NCBI GenBank assembly: GCA_002364975.1
Contig: DEYT01000109.1
Span: 1 to 15,348 of the forward strand
Source: Opitutia bacterium UBA3151
Lineage (GTDB): Bacteria > Verrucomicrobiota > Verrucomicrobiia > Opitutales > Seribacteraceae
Length of the DNA stretch: 15,348 nucleotides
Direction of reading: 5' to 3'
The translations under genes were made by a program, and so were the position numbers. The notes beneath the pieces are model-generated. The model was not told the origin of the DNA, ran no database searches, and saw only the letters and a program-made list of their open reading frames with translations. Below, piece by piece: positions 1 to 8,103 of this stretch. Numbering within the stretch: position 1 is the first letter of the stretch; the number at the start of each line of letters is the position of its first letter.

Positions 1-1077
1 CATGTATCCTGATCTTTTAGAGAGTTCAACTTTGATATTACCGCTATTATCTAATCGGGCTTTAAGGACATCTAATTTTAATTCGGAGAGTAGTTTTTCT
101 TCTTGAAGCCTTTGGGAAACTGACCGCATCCGGAAAATATGTTCATCCGTTGGAAAACTAAACCCTGTCTTCAAAGAATCCGGGTTCTGTTTTACTTCTT
201 TCTTTGGAATGGAAGATTCCATTTTTTGTTTAACCGCTTGTTTAAGCAAAGATAATTTTGATTTAGTTAAATTTTTCGTGGTTACGGTTTGGATTAATCT
301 TTTAGCCGCCTTCTTCTGGTTTAATTCAATCAAGATTCGTGCTTTACACAGATTTACATAGTCGATTTCTGCGGTTGATCTCTCCGGAAAGTTTTTCAGG
401 AGAGATTCCCAAACTTGGAGAGCATCCATTTTGTTAGAGTTTGGATTATCAAAAAAACTCTGTGCATATCGGAGAGAATACTCAAAGGTTTGAGGAGCAA
501 GAACTGAGGCTTCTTTAAAGGAATTACTCATTAAAGACCTGGCTGAATCAATACTTAGTATATTGGCACCAATTAATTCATCCATAAAAAGATGGATGAA
601 ATTACCTATTTGAAAATGATATGTAGCTTCTTGTGGAGCTATTTTTACCGTCATCATTAGAAAAGGAAAAGCATCTACTGTCCTACCCTCTTCAATCAGA
701 TAGTTTGCTATTTGCTGTTTTACTACAGCGAGTTTGGGGTCGATGAGGTCTGCTTCTAGATAATAATCAATAGCACGGTTTGCTTGGCCTACATTTTGCA
801 GAAACTTGGCAAAAAGAATGAGGGCATTTACATCTTTAGAATTTTCCGCAAGATGAGACTCAAAGGACGATACAATTTCCTGTGCTTTGCGAGTAAGTTC
901 ACTTTCATCATATTTTGCCACTTCTTTTGAGTACTGAAAAAATTCAATTTGTTTATCAATAATTCTGGCAAGATTTCTTTCCGCAAGGGAGTGAGATCGA
1001 TTTCCTCCCATCATATTTGATAAGAAATTAATAAAGATCAGAACAACAATGAGACGATTTGCCTTTAATGAGATCAC
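1..1077 (-). CDS. TPR-like repeat protein with N-terminal membrane segment (3' end outside window)
   Basis: The minus strand is open from a GTG at 1077 down to base 1, giving 359 codons with no stop, so the C-terminus is cut off by the window edge. The first 20 or so residues hold a hydrophobic stretch (LIVVLIFINFL) after a basic start, which looks like a signal peptide or membrane anchor. The body is helical, with TPR-like units such as ALILFAKFLQNVGQANRAI followed by DYYLEADLIDPKLA and a second copy around YLIEEGRTVDAFPFL. The last visible part (KLLSELKLDVLKARLDNSG) is more polar. The GTG is chosen because an in-frame TGA lies just upstream and because this start keeps the hydrophobic segment; ATG codons at 1014 and 1011 would remove it. 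The gene is divergent from the Sel1 gene with about 75 bp between them. TPR proteins usually scaffold protein complexes; no specific function can be assigned. Confidence 0.75.
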   Translation of the reverse strand, partial: MISLKANRLIVVLIFINFLSNMMGGNRSHSLAERNLARIIDKQIEFFQYSKEVAKYDESELTRKAQEIVSSFESHLAENSKDVNALILFAKFLQNVGQANRAIDYYLEADLIDPKLAVVKQQIANYLIEEGRTVDAFPFLMMTVKIAPQEATYHFQIGNFIHLFMDELIGANILSIDSARSLMSNSFKEASVLAPQTFEYSLRYAQSFFDNPNSNKMDALQVWESLLKNFPERSTAEIDYVNLCKARILIELNQKKAAKRLIQTVTTKNLTKSKLSLLKQAVKQKMESSIPKKEVKQNPDSLKTGFSFPTDEHIFRMRSVSQRLQEEKLLSELKLDVLKARLDNSGNIKVELSKRSGYM

Positions 1078-1152
1078 AAGAGAGTATCAAATCATAATTT
1101 AGTCGGGTTATTCAAGCTTGGAAGAGAAAGCTTTGGTAGGTAAACTTGCTTT

Positions 1153-2352
1153 ATGAATTTTATGTTGGGCCCATTTTTTAATCCTTTAAAAAAAACTTTG
1201 AACCTCAGTTTACTTAAGAGTTTCTTGATCATCACTCTCGTTGGGCAAAAAGTTCCTGAACCTATCTGGAATCCCAAGCTAACTTATGATACAATCATTA
1301 CTCAAGCACAGGCTGGATCTCCTTATTATCAAGGCTTGCTTGGAATATACCTGAGATCGGGTGAGGCGGGTTGTGAGGTAAATTTAAAACTCGCGAGCGA
1401 CTGGTCACAGGTGTCTTGGTCGAAAGGCCATCCTTTGGGTGCATACAACCTTGCTAATCTTGCGATTTTGAGAGGAGACTTTGAGGGTGCTACTCAGCTT
1501 TATCAAGATGCCGCTTTGCTTTTACAACGTAAAGCCTCGGATGGGGATGCTGTTGCCATGTACTGCATGGGTGAGATTGATTTTCAAGTAATCCCCACAA
1601 ATGTCAGGAGGGCTTTAGAATTTTTTAAGAAATCGGCTAAGTTGGGATATCCCCCGGCTCAGGCAACAATCGGAACTCTTTACTTAAAAGGATTACCCAA
1701 TCTTTTGGAGCAAGATTATCGAAAAGGAATATCACTCATCTCCCGAGCGGTAAATAAGAAATCACTCACCGCTCGATTTAATCTTGCGATGGCGTATTAT
1801 AATGGTGACGGAGTTCCAAAAGACTCAGCTAAAGCATCCCAATGGCTCGAGGTCGCGGTACGGCAGAATTTCTCAGAAGCTCAGTATACTCTTGGTTTGA
1901 TGCTTTTTGAAGGGGATGGTATCCCTAAAAATACTAACCGTGGAGTGTCTTTGCTCAAAGATGCCGCTTCGCAAGGGCATCAACTCGCAAACAATTATCT
2001 CATAAAAAGAAATGGTAGCCCACCAGATTTACGATCCGTTAAAAGTCAAGATACACGGCAGGAGCCTGATAAGAACATAAGTGATGAAAGTATTCTTAAC
2101 CAAGCAAGAAAATATTACACAGGGGTAGGCCATACTAAGAACTACGAAAAGGCGTATGGGCTCTTTCTTCCGCTTGCTAAAAGTGGTAATCCTCAAGCTT
2201 GTAGGTTTATAGGTCTAATGAAATTAACTGGAAAAGGAACTGGTAAAAGTGTTTCTTCCGCGAAGCAATGGCTGTCACTAGCAGCTCAAAAAGGCGATCA
2301 AACAGCAATTCGGATGTTGAATGATTACGCTGCACTTTTTAAAGGGCATTAA
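1153..2352 (+). CDS. Sel1-repeat (SLR) protein with N-terminal membrane segment
   Basis: A 399-residue protein. Residues about 15-31 (LNLSLLKSFLIITLVGQ) look like a signal peptide or anchor, so it is probably exported. The remainder is built from Sel1-like repeats, helical pairs of about 36 residues: clear copies include ARFNLAMAYYNGDGVPKDSA (207-226), AQYTLGLMLFEGDGIPKNTN (243-262) and AAQKGDQTAIRMLNDYAALF near the end. Weaker repeats fill 55-200. A polar linker without repeat character (about 288-312) separates the main block from a second block (313-395). Sel1 repeats mediate protein-protein contacts in many bacterial envelope and signalling systems, but the partner cannot be read from the sequence. 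The divergent neighbour is also a repeat scaffold protein, so the two may share a task; that is inference. No Shine-Dalgarno sequence stands out before the ATG. Confidence 0.85.
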   Translation: MNFMLGPFFNPLKKTLNLSLLKSFLIITLVGQKVPEPIWNPKLTYDTIITQAQAGSPYYQGLLGIYLRSGEAGCEVNLKLASDWSQVSWSKGHPLGAYNLANLAILRGDFEGATQLYQDAALLLQRKASDGDAVAMYCMGEIDFQVIPTNVRRALEFFKKSAKLGYPPAQATIGTLYLKGLPNLLEQDYRKGISLISRAVNKKSLTARFNLAMAYYNGDGVPKDSAKASQWLEVAVRQNFSEAQYTLGLMLFEGDGIPKNTNRGVSLLKDAASQGHQLANNYLIKRNGSPPDLRSVKSQDTRQEPDKNISDESILNQARKYYTGVGHTKNYEKAYGLFLPLAKSGNPQACRFIGLMKLTGKGTGKSVSSAKQWLSLAAQKGDQTAIRMLNDYAALFKGH

Positions 2353-2388
2353 AATTAGTTTCTGTGTATTGTCCCGACCATTTGATAA

Positions 2389-2415
2389 GGAAATAGAGGA
2401 AATAGTGGAGGTAAT
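2389..2415. repeat. Short tandem 9-mer in the intergenic gap
   Basis: GGAAATAGA is followed directly by GGAAATAGT, and then by a degenerate third unit GGAGGTAAT. It lies in the 139-bp gap between the Sel1 gene and hrpB. It may be replication slippage or a minor regulatory site; nothing else supports a function. Confidence 0.4.
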
Positions 2416-2456
2416 TCTAGTTAATTTGATGTGTTGAGATCTCCTATTCTACAATA

Positions 2457-2485
2457 TTGATGAAAGGCAGTTAGTCGTTTATTAA
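2457..2485 (+). promoter_or_regulatory. Candidate sigma-70-type promoter of the hrpB gene
   Basis: TTGATG (2457-2462) and TATTAA (2480-2485) are separated by 17 bp, a 4/6 match at each element to the housekeeping consensus. The -10 ends 6 bases before the GTG start codon at 2492, so transcription would begin at or next to the start codon. There is no Shine-Dalgarno sequence, which would fit a leaderless message. AT-rich DNA produces such matches by chance, so this is only a candidate. Confidence 0.35.
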
Positions 2486-2491
2486 ATAAGA

Positions 2492-4990
2492 GTGATCCCA
2501 CTCAAAGAATTACCAGTTTGTAAAGAATTTCATACATTGGAAACTGCATGGAACAAAACAAACAATTTTGCTTTAAAGGCTCCAACTGGATCAGGTAAAT
2601 CAATCGGCCTCCCTTGGAGCATAAATGATAAAGAATTATGTAGTGGGCAAATACTTGTAGTTCAGCCCAGAAGGATAGCCGCTATTTCATTGGCTAGAGT
2701 TCTTTCAGAAGCATTGGGATCCGAAATCGGGGAAGAAGTCGGGTATCATATCCGTTTTGAAAACAAAAGTTCGAAATATAGCAGAATCATATATGTGACC
2801 GATGGGATTTTGTTAGGACTTCTGGCTTCTGATTCATCGTTGTCTAGGGTGGGGTTGGTTATCTTCGACGAATTTCACGAGAGATCTTTGAATAATGATG
2901 CCTCCCTCGCACTAGTAAAAAAAATTCAACAGAATCAAAGACAAGATCTTAAAATTTTAATTACTTCTGCCACAATTGAACTTGATAAAATAAGTAATTT
3001 TCTTCCCAACTGTAAGAGACTTACAATTAGCGGAAGAACCTACCCAGTAGAAATAATTCATAAGTCCCGTGACATTAAACTAAGCCTCTTCAAGCAAGTT
3101 GAAACTGAAGCTAGAAGAGTAATGAAAAATTGGCCGGGAGATCTTTTGATCTTTACAGATGGAGCATCTAATATTTCAAAAATTGTACGCGAAATACAAA
3201 AACAAAAATGGTCCAAGGGTATCTTGGTATATAGGTTATTTGGAGATATGCCTTTGTCAGAGCAGGAAATGGTAATCGAGCCAAAAAAATCAAGAAAAAT
3301 TGTAGTTGCTACTAATATTGCTGAAACTTCATTAACCATACCAGGAATTCGTATTGTAATCGATTCTGGAATCGCTAAAATTTTCAATTTTGATTCAAAC
3401 CGGGAAATAAACACTCTTCTCCCTGAAAAAATTTGTCGTAGTTCTGCAGATCAAAGGAGTGGGAGAGCCGGTCGAACATCTCCAGGTGTTTGTATTCGTC
3501 TTTGGTCTGAATTGGACCATCGAGAAAGACCAAAATTTATTGAAGCAGAAATCCACCGCTTAGATCTTTCCGAGTTATTTCTTACGCTATTATCCAGAGG
3601 ATTAAAACCAGAAAAACTTGAATGGTATGAAAGCCCTTCTAATGCATCCTGGGACAAAGCTAGGAAACAGTTGCAAGTACTGGGTCTTGTTGATCATCAA
3701 GATGTTGTCAATGAGACGGGAAGGCTAATATCCAAGATACCACTCCATCCCAAACTTGGTGTAGCCTTATATCAAGCAGCAGGACAGGACTGTCTCTCTG
3801 AGTTGGCACTTATTTTGTCTATTTCGGAGGGAAGAAATCCGGTAAATCGAGAATATGTTGGTTCATACGATAAAGATTCAAAATCTAGGAAATCTGATTT
3901 TGATATCATGATGGCAGCATATTATGACGCTAAAAAAAGTAACTTTTGTACGGATTTTTGTAAAAAAAATGGGATCCATGCAGGTAGAATGCGTGAAGTT
4001 GAAAAAGTCGCGTTTCAATTATGCTCTTATTTTAAGAAAGAATTTAATCCTTCTGTTATACCTCATGAAAAAATATCGAAGATTTTGATCAAGCTTGATT
4101 CCAATCGAATAGTTCGTCTCAAGAGTCCTGCAAGAAAATTATATGAAGATACTAGGGGGAAACACTTATATCTTTCTCCGGTTTCATGTGTTGGCAATTC
4201 TGATTGGGCTTTATCTTTATCTACAACGGAGATTATGTTTAAGGATAAAATTCAACTTCAAATGGATATGGTTACTGAAATAAGGGAAGAATGGATTACT
4301 GAGATTTTGGCAAATAAATTAACCACTCAGAAAAGATCTTTTCTAGACCAGAATACAAGAAAAGTAGTGGTAGAAAACTATCTCAAACTGGGTATGCATA
4401 AATTAGACCTGAAATACGGATACGACCCAAGCAAGGATGATATTACTTCTGCCTATGCAAATGAAATTCTCGCTGGAGTACTTGTTTTAAAAAATTGGAA
4501 TGAAGAAGTACTTCAACTTTTAGAACGGCTCAAATTCATGGAAAATATGTTACCAGACTACAATATTCAATCTCTGGATGAAGAGGACAAGATACTGATT
4601 ATTGAACAAATTTGTTCCGGAAGAAATAGCTGGAAGGAGATCAAAAATGCTGAAGTTATGCCAGTAATTTCTGATTACTTAGGTTTGGAAAAGATCAATG
4701 TGATGAAGAAAATTGTACCAACCAATATTATTTTTGGTAAAAATAATCGTAAAATTAAACTTTTATATTCCAAAAATGAGGTCAGTTTAAGAATTAAACT
4801 TCAAGAGATTTATGATGTTGAAGTGCATCCAACCGTTGGGTTCGGAACCTGTGCAATTGTTGTTGAAATCTTGGCTCCTAATAATCGAGTAACTCAGCGG
4901 ACTACAGATATTTTAGGTTTTTGGAATGAGTCTTATCCCATGATAAAAAAAGAACTGGCTGGCAGGTACCCAAAACATGAATGGAGATAA
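2492..4990 (+). CDS. hrpB: ATP-dependent RNA helicase of the HrpB family (DEAH-box)
   Basis: 832 residues, the normal length for HrpB. Motif I APTGSGKS is at 30-37, motif Ia QPRRIAA at 58-64, motif II DEFHER at 126-131 and motif III SAT at 159-161. In the second RecA domain ATNIAETSLTI lies at 273-283 and QRSGRAGR at 321-328. The helicase-associated domain and the HrpB-specific C-terminal domain follow, ending in GRYPKHEWR, the family's typical closing motif but without the usual short tail. These motifs show an NTP-dependent nucleic-acid helicase; the in vivo substrate of bacterial HrpB is poorly defined. The start is a GTG: it places the Walker A motif at the expected distance from the N-terminus and no better ATG precedes it. 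Motif IV is slightly unusual (LLIFTDGASNI, where relatives usually have an F-x-PG core). The 3' end overlaps yraN by 14 bp, suggesting translational coupling. Confidence 0.92.
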   Translation: MIPLKELPVCKEFHTLETAWNKTNNFALKAPTGSGKSIGLPWSINDKELCSGQILVVQPRRIAAISLARVLSEALGSEIGEEVGYHIRFENKSSKYSRIIYVTDGILLGLLASDSSLSRVGLVIFDEFHERSLNNDASLALVKKIQQNQRQDLKILITSATIELDKISNFLPNCKRLTISGRTYPVEIIHKSRDIKLSLFKQVETEARRVMKNWPGDLLIFTDGASNISKIVREIQKQKWSKGILVYRLFGDMPLSEQEMVIEPKKSRKIVVATNIAETSLTIPGIRIVIDSGIAKIFNFDSNREINTLLPEKICRSSADQRSGRAGRTSPGVCIRLWSELDHRERPKFIEAEIHRLDLSELFLTLLSRGLKPEKLEWYESPSNASWDKARKQLQVLGLVDHQDVVNETGRLISKIPLHPKLGVALYQAAGQDCLSELALILSISEGRNPVNREYVGSYDKDSKSRKSDFDIMMAAYYDAKKSNFCTDFCKKNGIHAGRMREVEKVAFQLCSYFKKEFNPSVIPHEKISKILIKLDSNRIVRLKSPARKLYEDTRGKHLYLSPVSCVGNSDWALSLSTTEIMFKDKIQLQMDMVTEIREEWITEILANKLTTQKRSFLDQNTRKVVVENYLKLGMHKLDLKYGYDPSKDDITSAYANEILAGVLVLKNWNEEVLQLLERLKFMENMLPDYNIQSLDEEDKILIIEQICSGRNSWKEIKNAEVMPVISDYLGLEKINVMKKIVPTNIIFGKNNRKIKLLYSKNEVSLRIKLQEIYDVEVHPTVGFGTCAIVVEILAPNNRVTQRTTDILGFWNESYPMIKKELAGRYPKHEWR

Positions 4991-5441
4991 ATCAATTGAA
5001 AGAATAATGAGAGATTTATACTTCCTGTATCTCTTTGCTTTTAATCAAAAAATTCCTTTAAAACCTTCAACAAGAGGAGATTTTGGAGAGTGGATAGCAC
5101 TTAAGATGTTAAAAAAGAAAGGATTTAAATGTATTCATCGAAACTGGAGAAGTTGTTCTGATCGAAGAATGGAAATCGATTTAATTTGCGTTGACCGTCA
5201 ATGTTTAGTTTTTGTTGAAGTGAGATCCCGCTCTGTAGATACAATGGTTTCAGGGTGGCAGTCTTTGATGACTAAGAAGAAGCTTAAATCATTGAGAAGG
5301 GCTTGCATGCTGTATTTGTTTGAATCGAAAAAAGATTTCAATAATCATCGTTTGGATGTGGTTGAAGTAGATATTCCTACCAAAATGAATAAGAAAATAG
5401 ATTCTTTTCACCATGAAAACATTGCCATTTTGAAGACATAA
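4977..5441 (+). CDS. yraN: YraN family (UPF0102) nuclease-fold protein
   Basis: 154 residues. Family features appear in order: RGDFGEWIALKMLKKKGF (33-50), with E38 in the GE-x-x-A motif; MEIDLI (65-70), with E66 and D68; LVFVEVRSR (77-85), with E81; RLDVVEV (125-131); and the C-terminal helix DSFHHENIAI. These acidic residues match the metal site of the restriction-endonuclease/Holliday-junction-resolvase-like fold assigned to UPF0102, but the activity of the family is not well established. The ATG at 4977 overlaps the end of hrpB by 14 bp. A second in-frame ATG at 5007 (residue 11) would remove the overlap and still leave the whole conserved domain, so the exact start is uncertain. The N-terminal extension (about 30 residues before the GE motif) is longer than I would expect for the family. 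Confidence 0.88.
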   Translation: MNGDKSIERIMRDLYFLYLFAFNQKIPLKPSTRGDFGEWIALKMLKKKGFKCIHRNWRSCSDRRMEIDLICVDRQCLVFVEVRSRSVDTMVSGWQSLMTKKKLKSLRRACMLYLFESKKDFNNHRLDVVEVDIPTKMNKKIDSFHHENIAILKT

Positions 5442-5482
5442 TTACATTTTCAACACCTTTTAATATTAATAGATCAATTTTA

Positions 5483-7009
5483 ATGGAACCCCCTTCTTCA
5501 ATCAATTCAACACCTCCTACAATTGTGGTTATATTCGGTGCCTCTGGAGATTTAACTGCGAGGAAGCTTGGACCCGCAATTTTAAATTTGTCAATGGATT
5601 CTTTACTTCCGTATCATTGTTACCTGATTGGATATGGGCGTAAGGAAATTACAGACATTGAATTTAGAAATTACATCAAAGAGTCTACGGAGAAACATTC
5701 AAGACGAAAAATTTCTGAGCAGACATGGAAATCACTCGAAGAAAATGTGAGTTTCCATGCTGGTTCCTATGATAACTTAGAAGATTTTCACTCACTTAGT
5801 GCTCAAATTGATTCTATTGAAAAAAAACTAGATCAAGCGATTCAATGTTTGTTTTATATCTCGACTCCACCAACTGTATTTAAACCTATTCTCGAAAATT
5901 TAGGAAAAAGTGGATTGGCCAAAAGGCACCATAACAAGCAGGTTGAATCCAAAGTAATTATCGAAAAACCATTCGGGCGGGATCTTGCTAGTGCGAATGA
6001 TCTAAACGCGATTATTAATAGAAGATTTTCTGAGACTCAGGTTTTCCGTATTGACCATTATTTGGGTAAGGAAACGGTACAAAGCTTGTTAGTTCAGCGT
6101 TTTGCTAATTCAATATTTGAACCCATCTGGAACAGAAATTATGTCTCTAGCGTTCAAATAACGGTGTCCGAAAATTTAGGTGTTGAAAGCAGGGGTGGAT
6201 ATTATGATCGAAGTGGGGCTCTTAGAGATATGATCCAGAATCATGTCATGCAACTATTGGCGCTCACTGCAATGGAACCACCATCTTCTCTTGATCCAGA
6301 ATCAATTCGAAATGAAAAAGTGAAAGCACTGCAGGCTCTTAAGCCTTTAGTTGTCTCAGGGGATAATTCAGAAATTGTTCGGGGAGTTTATTCCCAAGGC
6401 CTAGTTGATGGCGAAAAAGCAATTGGATATTTGCAGGAAGAGGGAATTCCTCAGAACTCCATCACAGAGACCTATGCATCTCTATGCCTTCAAATGGAAA
6501 ATTGGAGATGGAAAGGTGTGCCCTTTTATCTTCGGTCTGGAAAAAGATTGGCGATGAAAGCCAGTGAGATTGTGGTTCAATTTAAGAGACCACCTGAAAT
6601 ACTCTTTGGAAAAGATTCTAAATATGCATTGAGTCCTAATTTGTTGGTAATACGAATTCAACCCAATGAAGGAATCACCCTTTATTTAAACTCTAAGACT
6701 CCAGGTTTGGAAACTCGACTGCAGCCGATCCAATTGGCTTTTGGTTATGAAACAACTTTTGGTTCTAATACACCAGAAGCATATGAGAGACTAATTCTTG
6801 ACGCATTGAATGGTGATGGCACACTCTTTATTCGAGGAGATGAGGCTGAAACATCGTGGGGTTTACTATCGCCTGTACTGGATTATTGGCAGAATCAAAA
6901 CTCGAAGGGTCTTGAAAGCTATGCAGCTGGAACTTGGGGTCCAATTTCTGCCGATAAACTACTTTTGTCAAGGGGTCATGAATGGCTTACTGGAACCAAT
7001 TTTTGCTAA
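5483..7009 (+). CDS. zwf: Glucose-6-phosphate 1-dehydrogenase
   Basis: 508 residues, the usual size for the bacterial enzyme. It oxidises glucose 6-phosphate to 6-phosphogluconolactone with NADP+, the first step of the oxidative pentose phosphate pathway, in the cytoplasm. The coenzyme-binding motif GASGDLTARKL begins at residue 19. The signature RIDHYLGKETVQ begins at residue 189 and carries the substrate-binding lysine. The catalytic histidine is probably H254 in RDMIQNHVMQ. Later conserved blocks (VPFYLRSGKRL; FGYETTFGSNTPEAYERLI; FIRGDEAETSW) are intact. No gnd or pgl gene lies in the window. The gene follows yraN after 41 bp and its TAA shares one base with the ATG chosen for msrA (TAATG), so zwf and msrA are probably co-transcribed and translationally coupled. 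No clear Shine-Dalgarno sequence precedes the ATG. Confidence 0.97.
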   Translation: MEPPSSINSTPPTIVVIFGASGDLTARKLGPAILNLSMDSLLPYHCYLIGYGRKEITDIEFRNYIKESTEKHSRRKISEQTWKSLEENVSFHAGSYDNLEDFHSLSAQIDSIEKKLDQAIQCLFYISTPPTVFKPILENLGKSGLAKRHHNKQVESKVIIEKPFGRDLASANDLNAIINRRFSETQVFRIDHYLGKETVQSLLVQRFANSIFEPIWNRNYVSSVQITVSENLGVESRGGYYDRSGALRDMIQNHVMQLLALTAMEPPSSLDPESIRNEKVKALQALKPLVVSGDNSEIVRGVYSQGLVDGEKAIGYLQEEGIPQNSITETYASLCLQMENWRWKGVPFYLRSGKRLAMKASEIVVQFKRPPEILFGKDSKYALSPNLLVIRIQPNEGITLYLNSKTPGLETRLQPIQLAFGYETTFGSNTPEAYERLILDALNGDGTLFIRGDEAETSWGLLSPVLDYWQNQNSKGLESYAAGTWGPISADKLLLSRGHEWLTGTNFC

Positions 7010-7617
7010 TGAAAAATAATATGATACAATATTTATTCCTGTTTCTCATAACCATGATTACTGTAAAGTCTAAAGAAGTTTCCGATATTAATAACACAAG
7101 CTTGGAGGAAGCACAGGAAGTTGCGATTCTTGGCGGCGGGTGCTTCTGGTGTACTGAAGCCGTTTTCGAAAAAATCGGAGGGGTGACTGATGTTGTTTCA
7201 GGTTATGCAGGAGGTAAGTCGAAAAATCCAACCTACAAGGAAATCTGCACTGGCAAATCCGGGCATGCAGAAGTAATCAGAATTACTTTCAATACGAAAG
7301 TATTATCCTATACCAAAATCCTTGAAATATTTGGAAAGTGTCATGATACAACTACCCTAAATCGACAAGGTGCAGATATAGGAACTCAGTACCGTTCTAC
7401 GATTATGTATTTAAACGAAACCCAAAAATCAATTGCTGAAAAATGGAAGCAAGATTTTAATAAACGCCTCTCTTCACCAGTCGTTACGGAAATTGTAGAA
7501 GCACCTACATTTTATGTGGCAGAAGAATATCACCAAGACTATTACGCTCGGAACCCAAATCAGGGATATTGTAACTTTGTAATTCGTCCAAAGCTCAAGA
7601 AGCTCAACCTAGAATAA
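7009..7617 (+). CDS. msrA: Peptide-methionine (S)-S-oxide reductase MsrA, probably exported
   Basis: 202 residues from the ATG at 7009. The enzyme reduces methionine-S-sulfoxide in oxidised proteins. The catalytic motif GGCFWC is near residues 43-48 (active Cys 45), followed by the conserved SGYAGG, GHAEVI and HDTTTLNRQG segments, GTQYRS, and a C-terminal NQGYCNF whose cysteine probably resolves the sulfenic acid. The family usually has HDPTT, so the proline-to-threonine change is a small deviation. I prefer 7009 over the longer in-frame ATG at 6982 because TAATG overlaps the zwf stop by one base and because this start leaves a clean signal peptide (MKNNMIQYLFLFLITMITVKS). An export signal implies action in the periplasm or at the membrane. 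No MsrB domain is fused and no msrB gene is nearby. Confidence 0.95.
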   Translation: MKNNMIQYLFLFLITMITVKSKEVSDINNTSLEEAQEVAILGGGCFWCTEAVFEKIGGVTDVVSGYAGGKSKNPTYKEICTGKSGHAEVIRITFNTKVLSYTKILEIFGKCHDTTTLNRQGADIGTQYRSTIMYLNETQKSIAEKWKQDFNKRLSSPVVTEIVEAPTFYVAEEYHQDYYARNPNQGYCNFVIRPKLKKLNLE

Positions 7618-7628
7618 TTTCGATGTGT

Positions 7629-7654
7629 AAAGGTGGAAATTTCTTCCGCCTTTT
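7629..7654 (+). terminator. Intrinsic terminator after msrA
   Basis: AAAGGTGGAA (7629-7638) pairs with TTCCGCCTTT (7644-7653) over 10 bp, with one G-U pair and a 5-nt loop, and a short T run completes it. It starts 12 bases after the msrA stop and probably ends the zwf-msrA transcript. The complementary strand also ends in T's, so it could work in both directions. Confidence 0.7.
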
Positions 7655-7708
7655 GGATCGATTTTTTAACTTACCCTAACTCTTCTGGAGTATGCATCTT
7701 AATCTGTA

Positions 7709-7876
7709 ATGAAAACAGCCGTTTACAACCATTGGCTATTTTTTGATAATTTAATAAGTTTCAAATTCAAGAAATCAATGAAGGTTTTAGCAAGACAATC
7801 TCAAAAAACTTTTCTCCTATTCATTTTTATTACTGCCTGCATTATTCACGAAGTTGTTGGACTGGTGTTTTTGTAA
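7709..7876 (+). CDS. Possible 55-residue small membrane protein
   Basis: An open frame starts at ATG 7709 and stops at TAA 7874-7876. An inner ATG at 7781 would give a 32-residue peptide. The C-terminal half is strongly hydrophobic after a basic segment: MKVLARQSQKTFLLFIFITA, then CIIHEVVGLVFL. This is the layout of a single-pass membrane peptide with a positive inside. I do not recognise it. It sits after the msrA terminator and before the AraC-type regulator, where it could be a small regulatory peptide or simply a chance frame in AT-rich DNA. No Shine-Dalgarno sequence is evident. Confidence 0.3.
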   Translation: MKTAVYNHWLFFDNLISFKFKKSMKVLARQSQKTFLLFIFITACIIHEVVGLVFL

Positions 7877-7902
7877 ATTTATTATATTTTAAATTTATTA
7901 TA
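7874..7902. repeat. Direct repeat of a 13-nt AT-only unit
   Basis: TAAATTTATTATA occurs at 7874-7886 and again exactly at 7890-7902, with a 16-bp period. The first copy includes the stop codon of the small frame at 7709. It is low in complexity, so a chance origin is possible, but the copies are exact. Confidence 0.45.
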
Positions 7903-8103
7903 GTTTTATGAAATAATGTACATTTATATGTAAGAGGCTTATTTATCTAATGATTATGATTTACGCAAAGCATTATACAAGAATGGTATGCGTAATATAT
8001 ATAGAATAATAAATATTTTTAAAAATTTAAATTTGTTAGAAATTACAAAACTTTTAAAAAAATAATTATTGCCAGAAATAAAAAAAGTCATTAATAAGAT
8101 AAA
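7877..8103. other. Very AT-rich non-coding leader of the PAS-AraC gene
   Basis: About 227 bp of strongly AT-biased DNA with no credible gene. It includes a small inverted repeat TACAT-TTAT-ATGTA at 7919-7932, several A and T tracts, and the spaced inverted repeat described separately. It resembles a regulatory upstream region, perhaps intrinsically bent, rather than coding DNA. Confidence 0.55.
7961..8001 (+). promoter_or_regulatory. Spaced inverted repeat over a candidate promoter upstream of the regulator
   Basis: TTACGCA (7961-7967) and its exact reverse complement TGCGTAA (7989-7995) are separated by 21 bp. Between and next to them are a weak -35-like TTATAC (7973-7978) and, 17 bp on, a -10-like TATATA (7996-8001). 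The right half-site therefore abuts the -10, as expected for a repressor or autoregulatory operator. The GC in the half-sites is conspicuous in this AT-rich stretch. The promoter match itself is weak. Confidence 0.35.

Noticed and set aside
1092..1277. 61-codon minus-strand frame overlapping the Sel1 gene start
   Set aside because: It lies antisense to the Sel1 signal-peptide region, shows no recognisable domain and is most simply a shadow of that gene.
6982..7008. Longer msrA start at ATG 6982
   Set aside because: It would overlap zwf by 28 bases and put a non-signal prefix before a good signal peptide; the TAATG start at 7009 fits better, though the longer one cannot be excluded.
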